From Ignavibacteriota bacterium (GTDB lineage: Bacteria; Bacteroidota; Ignavibacteria; UBA10030; SZUA-254): a DNA stretch of 6,236 bases. The stretch lies in NCBI GenBank assembly GCA_016191715.1, contig JACPVN010000226.1, forward strand, positions 1 to 6,236, written 5' to 3'. The position numbers and the translations under genes are program-made. The notes under the pieces are model-generated. The model saw nothing but the letters and a program-made list of their open reading frames with translations, did not search any database and was not told the DNA's origin. Below, in pieces: positions 4,426-6,236 of this stretch. Position 1 is the stretch's first letter; each line of letters begins with the position of its first letter.

Positions 4426-6236
4426 ATGTTAAAGTTCACATTTATTCTTGTAACAACCGCTTTGATAACGTTACTAGTTTTCAGCGATGCTCTTGTCGCT
4501 CAAACAAGTTGTACACCGTTTCCATCAGGTTTAGTAAGCTGGTGGAAAGGCGAGAACAACGCAAACGATTCGCAGGACGGTAACAACGGCACACCCCAAA
4601 ACGGGACTACGTTTTCGGCAGGAAAAGTCGGACAGGCATTTAGCTTGGATGGAGTAGACGACTACGTCATAGCGACTCCTTACACCGGCGGACCTGTTTA
4701 TGCATTTGAGTTTTGGTTCAACTCAAACTCTGTGATTAATTCTTCAACTTCTGTACGGTATCCGATACAATTTCATACAGGAGGTTCGGGTGTTTACGAA
4801 GTTATGGGATTGGGCGCGGGATTTTTGGATTCTGAATCGGAGGTAATCACACTTGCACACGATGGTAATGCGGGATACGGACGCACGTTTGTTGAAGGTA
4901 TTTCGCTCAGTGCGAACACATGGTATCATCTCGCCGCCTCGTGGAATGGTTCGAGTTACACTATGTATGTGAACGGAGTAAGTCAAACCACAACGAAAAG
5001 AACGGCGCCAAACCACGCTCAACTGTTCACCGATGCAACAATGTTGCGTGTGGGAAATGCTGTATTCAATGGTGTACCTTCCAACTCTGTCGGAGGATTG
5101 ATCGACGAAGTATCAACATACAATCGGGCGTTGACTGCAACTGAAATACAAGCGATTTATACGGCGGGGAGTGCGGGAAAGTGTTCACCGATTTCGATTA
5201 CGCAAATGTCGTTACCGAATGGAACTGTAGGAACTTCTTATTCTGCATTCATTACTGCATCCGGTGGTGTGCCATCCTATTCATGGTCGCTAAGTAACGG
5301 TAACTTACCACCGGGACTTTCATTGAATAGTTTTACAGGAGAAATTAGCGGTACCCCTACAGCAAATGGAATTTATCCATTTACTATAAAAGTTATCGAT
5401 GATAATCAAGCATCCGCTCTGCGACTACTTTCTATAAACGTTGGAGGCGTTTGCCTTACAACTCCCTCCGGACTCATTACATGGTGGAAAGGAGAAAACA
5501 ATGCCAACGACTCACAAGACGGCAACAACGGCACACTCCAAAACGGGACTACGTTTGCAACAGGAAAAGTCGGACAAGCATTTAGTTTCGATGGAGTTGA
5601 CGACTACGCCATAGCGACTTCGTACACCGGCGGGCCGGTTTATGCATTTGAGTTTTGGTTCAACTCGAACACAAGGATTGACGCCGGGTCATTACCCCGC
5701 TTTCCCATACAATTTCACACGGGAAGTGTTGGTGTGTACGAAGTAATGTCTATAGGAGCCGATAACCTCGATTCTCAATCCGAAGTGATTGCTCTGCAAA
5801 ACGATGGCTTTGGGAATTATGGTCGCACATTCGTGGAAAGCATTACACTCAATCCGAACATATGGTACCACTTCGCCGCGTCATGGAACGGTTCAAGTTA
5901 CAACATATATATTAATGGGGTAAGTCAATCCACAACCAAAGGCACGGCGCCGAATCATGCTCAACTCTTCACCGATGCAACCATGTTGCGTGTGGGAAAT
6001 GGTGTGTTCAATGGCGTTCCTGCTCGTGGATTCGATGGACTTATTGATGAAGTATCAACATACAATCGGGCATTGACTGCAACTGAGATACAGGCAATTT
6101 ATGCGGCGGGAAGTGCAGGGAAGTGTACAACAACACCGCCATCCTCTGCAGTATGTACACCTTTACTTACAAACGCACTTAGTTGGTGGAAATTTGAGAA
6201 CAATTACAACGACATCGCGGGTATTCGTCCCGGTAC
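4426..6236 (+). CDS. Large secreted multi-LamG protein with Ig-like He_PIG domain, 3' end cut off
   Basis: The frame is open from the ATG to the right edge, 603 complete codons. Residues 1-25 are a signal peptide (core FILVTTALITLLVF, likely cleavage A25/Q26). C29-C253 is a LamG domain, with SGLVSWWKGENN at the start, GKVGQAFSLDGVDDYV in the core and GLIDEVSTYNRALTATEIQ at the end. Residues 254-342 form a He_PIG-type Ig-like domain, recognised by LPPGLSLNSFTGEISGTP and IYPFTIKVIDD. C343-C567 is a second LamG of the same length, 174 of 225 residues identical to the first. A third opens at C577 (LSWWKFENNYND). Such proteins are usually exported, surface-bound or released adhesins or glycan-binding modules; no catalytic domain is visible so far. 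Each complete LamG here has exactly two cysteines, at its ends. A sorting or anchoring domain may lie beyond the edge. The Mor-like gene just upstream may control it. Confidence 0.85.
   Translation, partial: MLKFTFILVTTALITLLVFSDALVAQTSCTPFPSGLVSWWKGENNANDSQDGNNGTPQNGTTFSAGKVGQAFSLDGVDDYVIATPYTGGPVYAFEFWFNSNSVINSSTSVRYPIQFHTGGSGVYEVMGLGAGFLDSESEVITLAHDGNAGYGRTFVEGISLSANTWYHLAASWNGSSYTMYVNGVSQTTTKRTAPNHAQLFTDATMLRVGNAVFNGVPSNSVGGLIDEVSTYNRALTATEIQAIYTAGSAGKCSPISITQMSLPNGTVGTSYSAFITASGGVPSYSWSLSNGNLPPGLSLNSFTGEISGTPTANGIYPFTIKVIDDNQASALRLLSINVGGVCLTTPSGLITWWKGENNANDSQDGNNGTLQNGTTFATGKVGQAFSFDGVDDYAIATSYTGGPVYAFEFWFNSNTRIDAGSLPRFPIQFHTGSVGVYEVMSIGADNLDSQSEVIALQNDGFGNYGRTFVESITLNPNIWYHFAASWNGSSYNIYINGVSQSTTKGTAPNHAQLFTDATMLRVGNGVFNGVPARGFDGLIDEVSTYNRALTATEIQAIYAAGSAGKCTTTPPSSAVCTPLLTNALSWWKFENNYNDIAGIRPG
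4510..5184 (+). repeat. LamG coding repeat, copy 1
   Basis: This 675-base unit codes for residues 29-253, from terminal Cys to terminal Cys. It aligns without gaps to the unit 942 bases downstream. Blocks near the 3' end are almost identical at DNA level, for example GAAGTATCAACATACAATCG in both copies. Confidence 0.85.
5185..5451 (+). other. He_PIG-type Ig-like domain between the LamG repeats
   Basis: This segment codes for residues 254-342. It opens with SLPNGTVGTSYSAFITASGG and contains PSYSWSLSNGNLPPGLSL, then a G-x-I-S-G-T-P turn and a final TIKVIDD strand, the usual course of putative Ig domains. It is a spacer or rigid stalk rather than an enzyme. No second copy separates LamG 2 from LamG 3; there is only a short Thr/Pro/Ser linker. 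Confidence 0.75.
5452..6126 (+). repeat. LamG coding repeat, copy 2
   Basis: This 675-base unit codes for residues 343-567. It has the same length as copy 1, with 51 differing residues. Differences cluster at three places: after FWFNSN, around the MSIGADNLDSQ segment, and at VPARGFDG. These are likely surface loops, while the framework strands are nearly unchanged. Confidence 0.85.

Noticed and set aside
4426..4512. Lipoprotein signal peptide in the large LamG protein
   Set aside because: The first Cys (C29) lies three residues after the likely cleavage site, and the residues before it (QTS) do not form a lipobox.
4744..5022. Minus-strand frame beneath the first LamG repeat
   Set aside because: It lies entirely opposite the conserved LamG frame and its translation has no family-like pattern.

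Overview
The window reads left to right on the + strand and carries two back-to-back cassettes, each a regulator followed by a secreted protein with laminin-G/concanavalin-A-like (LamG) domains. Base composition is middling to AT-rich. Only one of the five genes has a textbook Shine-Dalgarno. The mix of LamG proteins, a zinc-binding anti-sigma-like protein with FG-GAP-type repeats and a Mor-like regulator suggests an environmental bacterium, perhaps of the Bacteroidota/Ignavibacteriota side. That placement is an impression; nothing here is a taxonomic marker.

Layout. Positions 1-341 hold the possible tail of an unidentified reading frame and an AT-rich leader with inverted repeats. Positions 342-1367 encode a 341-residue protein whose N-terminal third resembles sigma-70 region 2, which is a tentative call. 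Positions 1429-2859 encode a membrane protein with an N-terminal HxxxCxxC zinc-binding anti-sigma motif, one transmembrane helix and an extracytoplasmic part with two DxDxDG-type repeats. Positions 2825-3634 start inside the previous gene and encode a secreted single-LamG protein. Positions 3635-4107 have no credible gene: a purine octamer repeat with regularly spaced G-runs, then a G-free C/A heptamer repeat, then an AT-rich stretch with dyads. Positions 4108-4371 encode an 87-residue Mor-like helix-turn-helix protein. From 4426 to the right edge runs an unfinished gene of at least 603 codons for a large secreted protein: signal peptide, LamG, a He_PIG-like Ig domain, a second LamG 77% identical to the first, and the start of a third.

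How the parts may work together. The first three genes look like one transcription unit: a sigma-like regulator, its membrane-bound antagonist with a sensor-like outer domain, and a secreted LamG protein as product or cue. The second cassette repeats the theme with a different regulator. A 20-base near-repeat (18/20) lies both before the anti-sigma gene and before the second cassette, and could be a shared regulatory element. The functional links are inference from order, spacing and domain types. The most notable points are the anti-sigma/FG-GAP fusion beside a divergent sigma-like protein, the 942-bp repeat inside the LamG gene, and the two-part repeat island between the cassettes.
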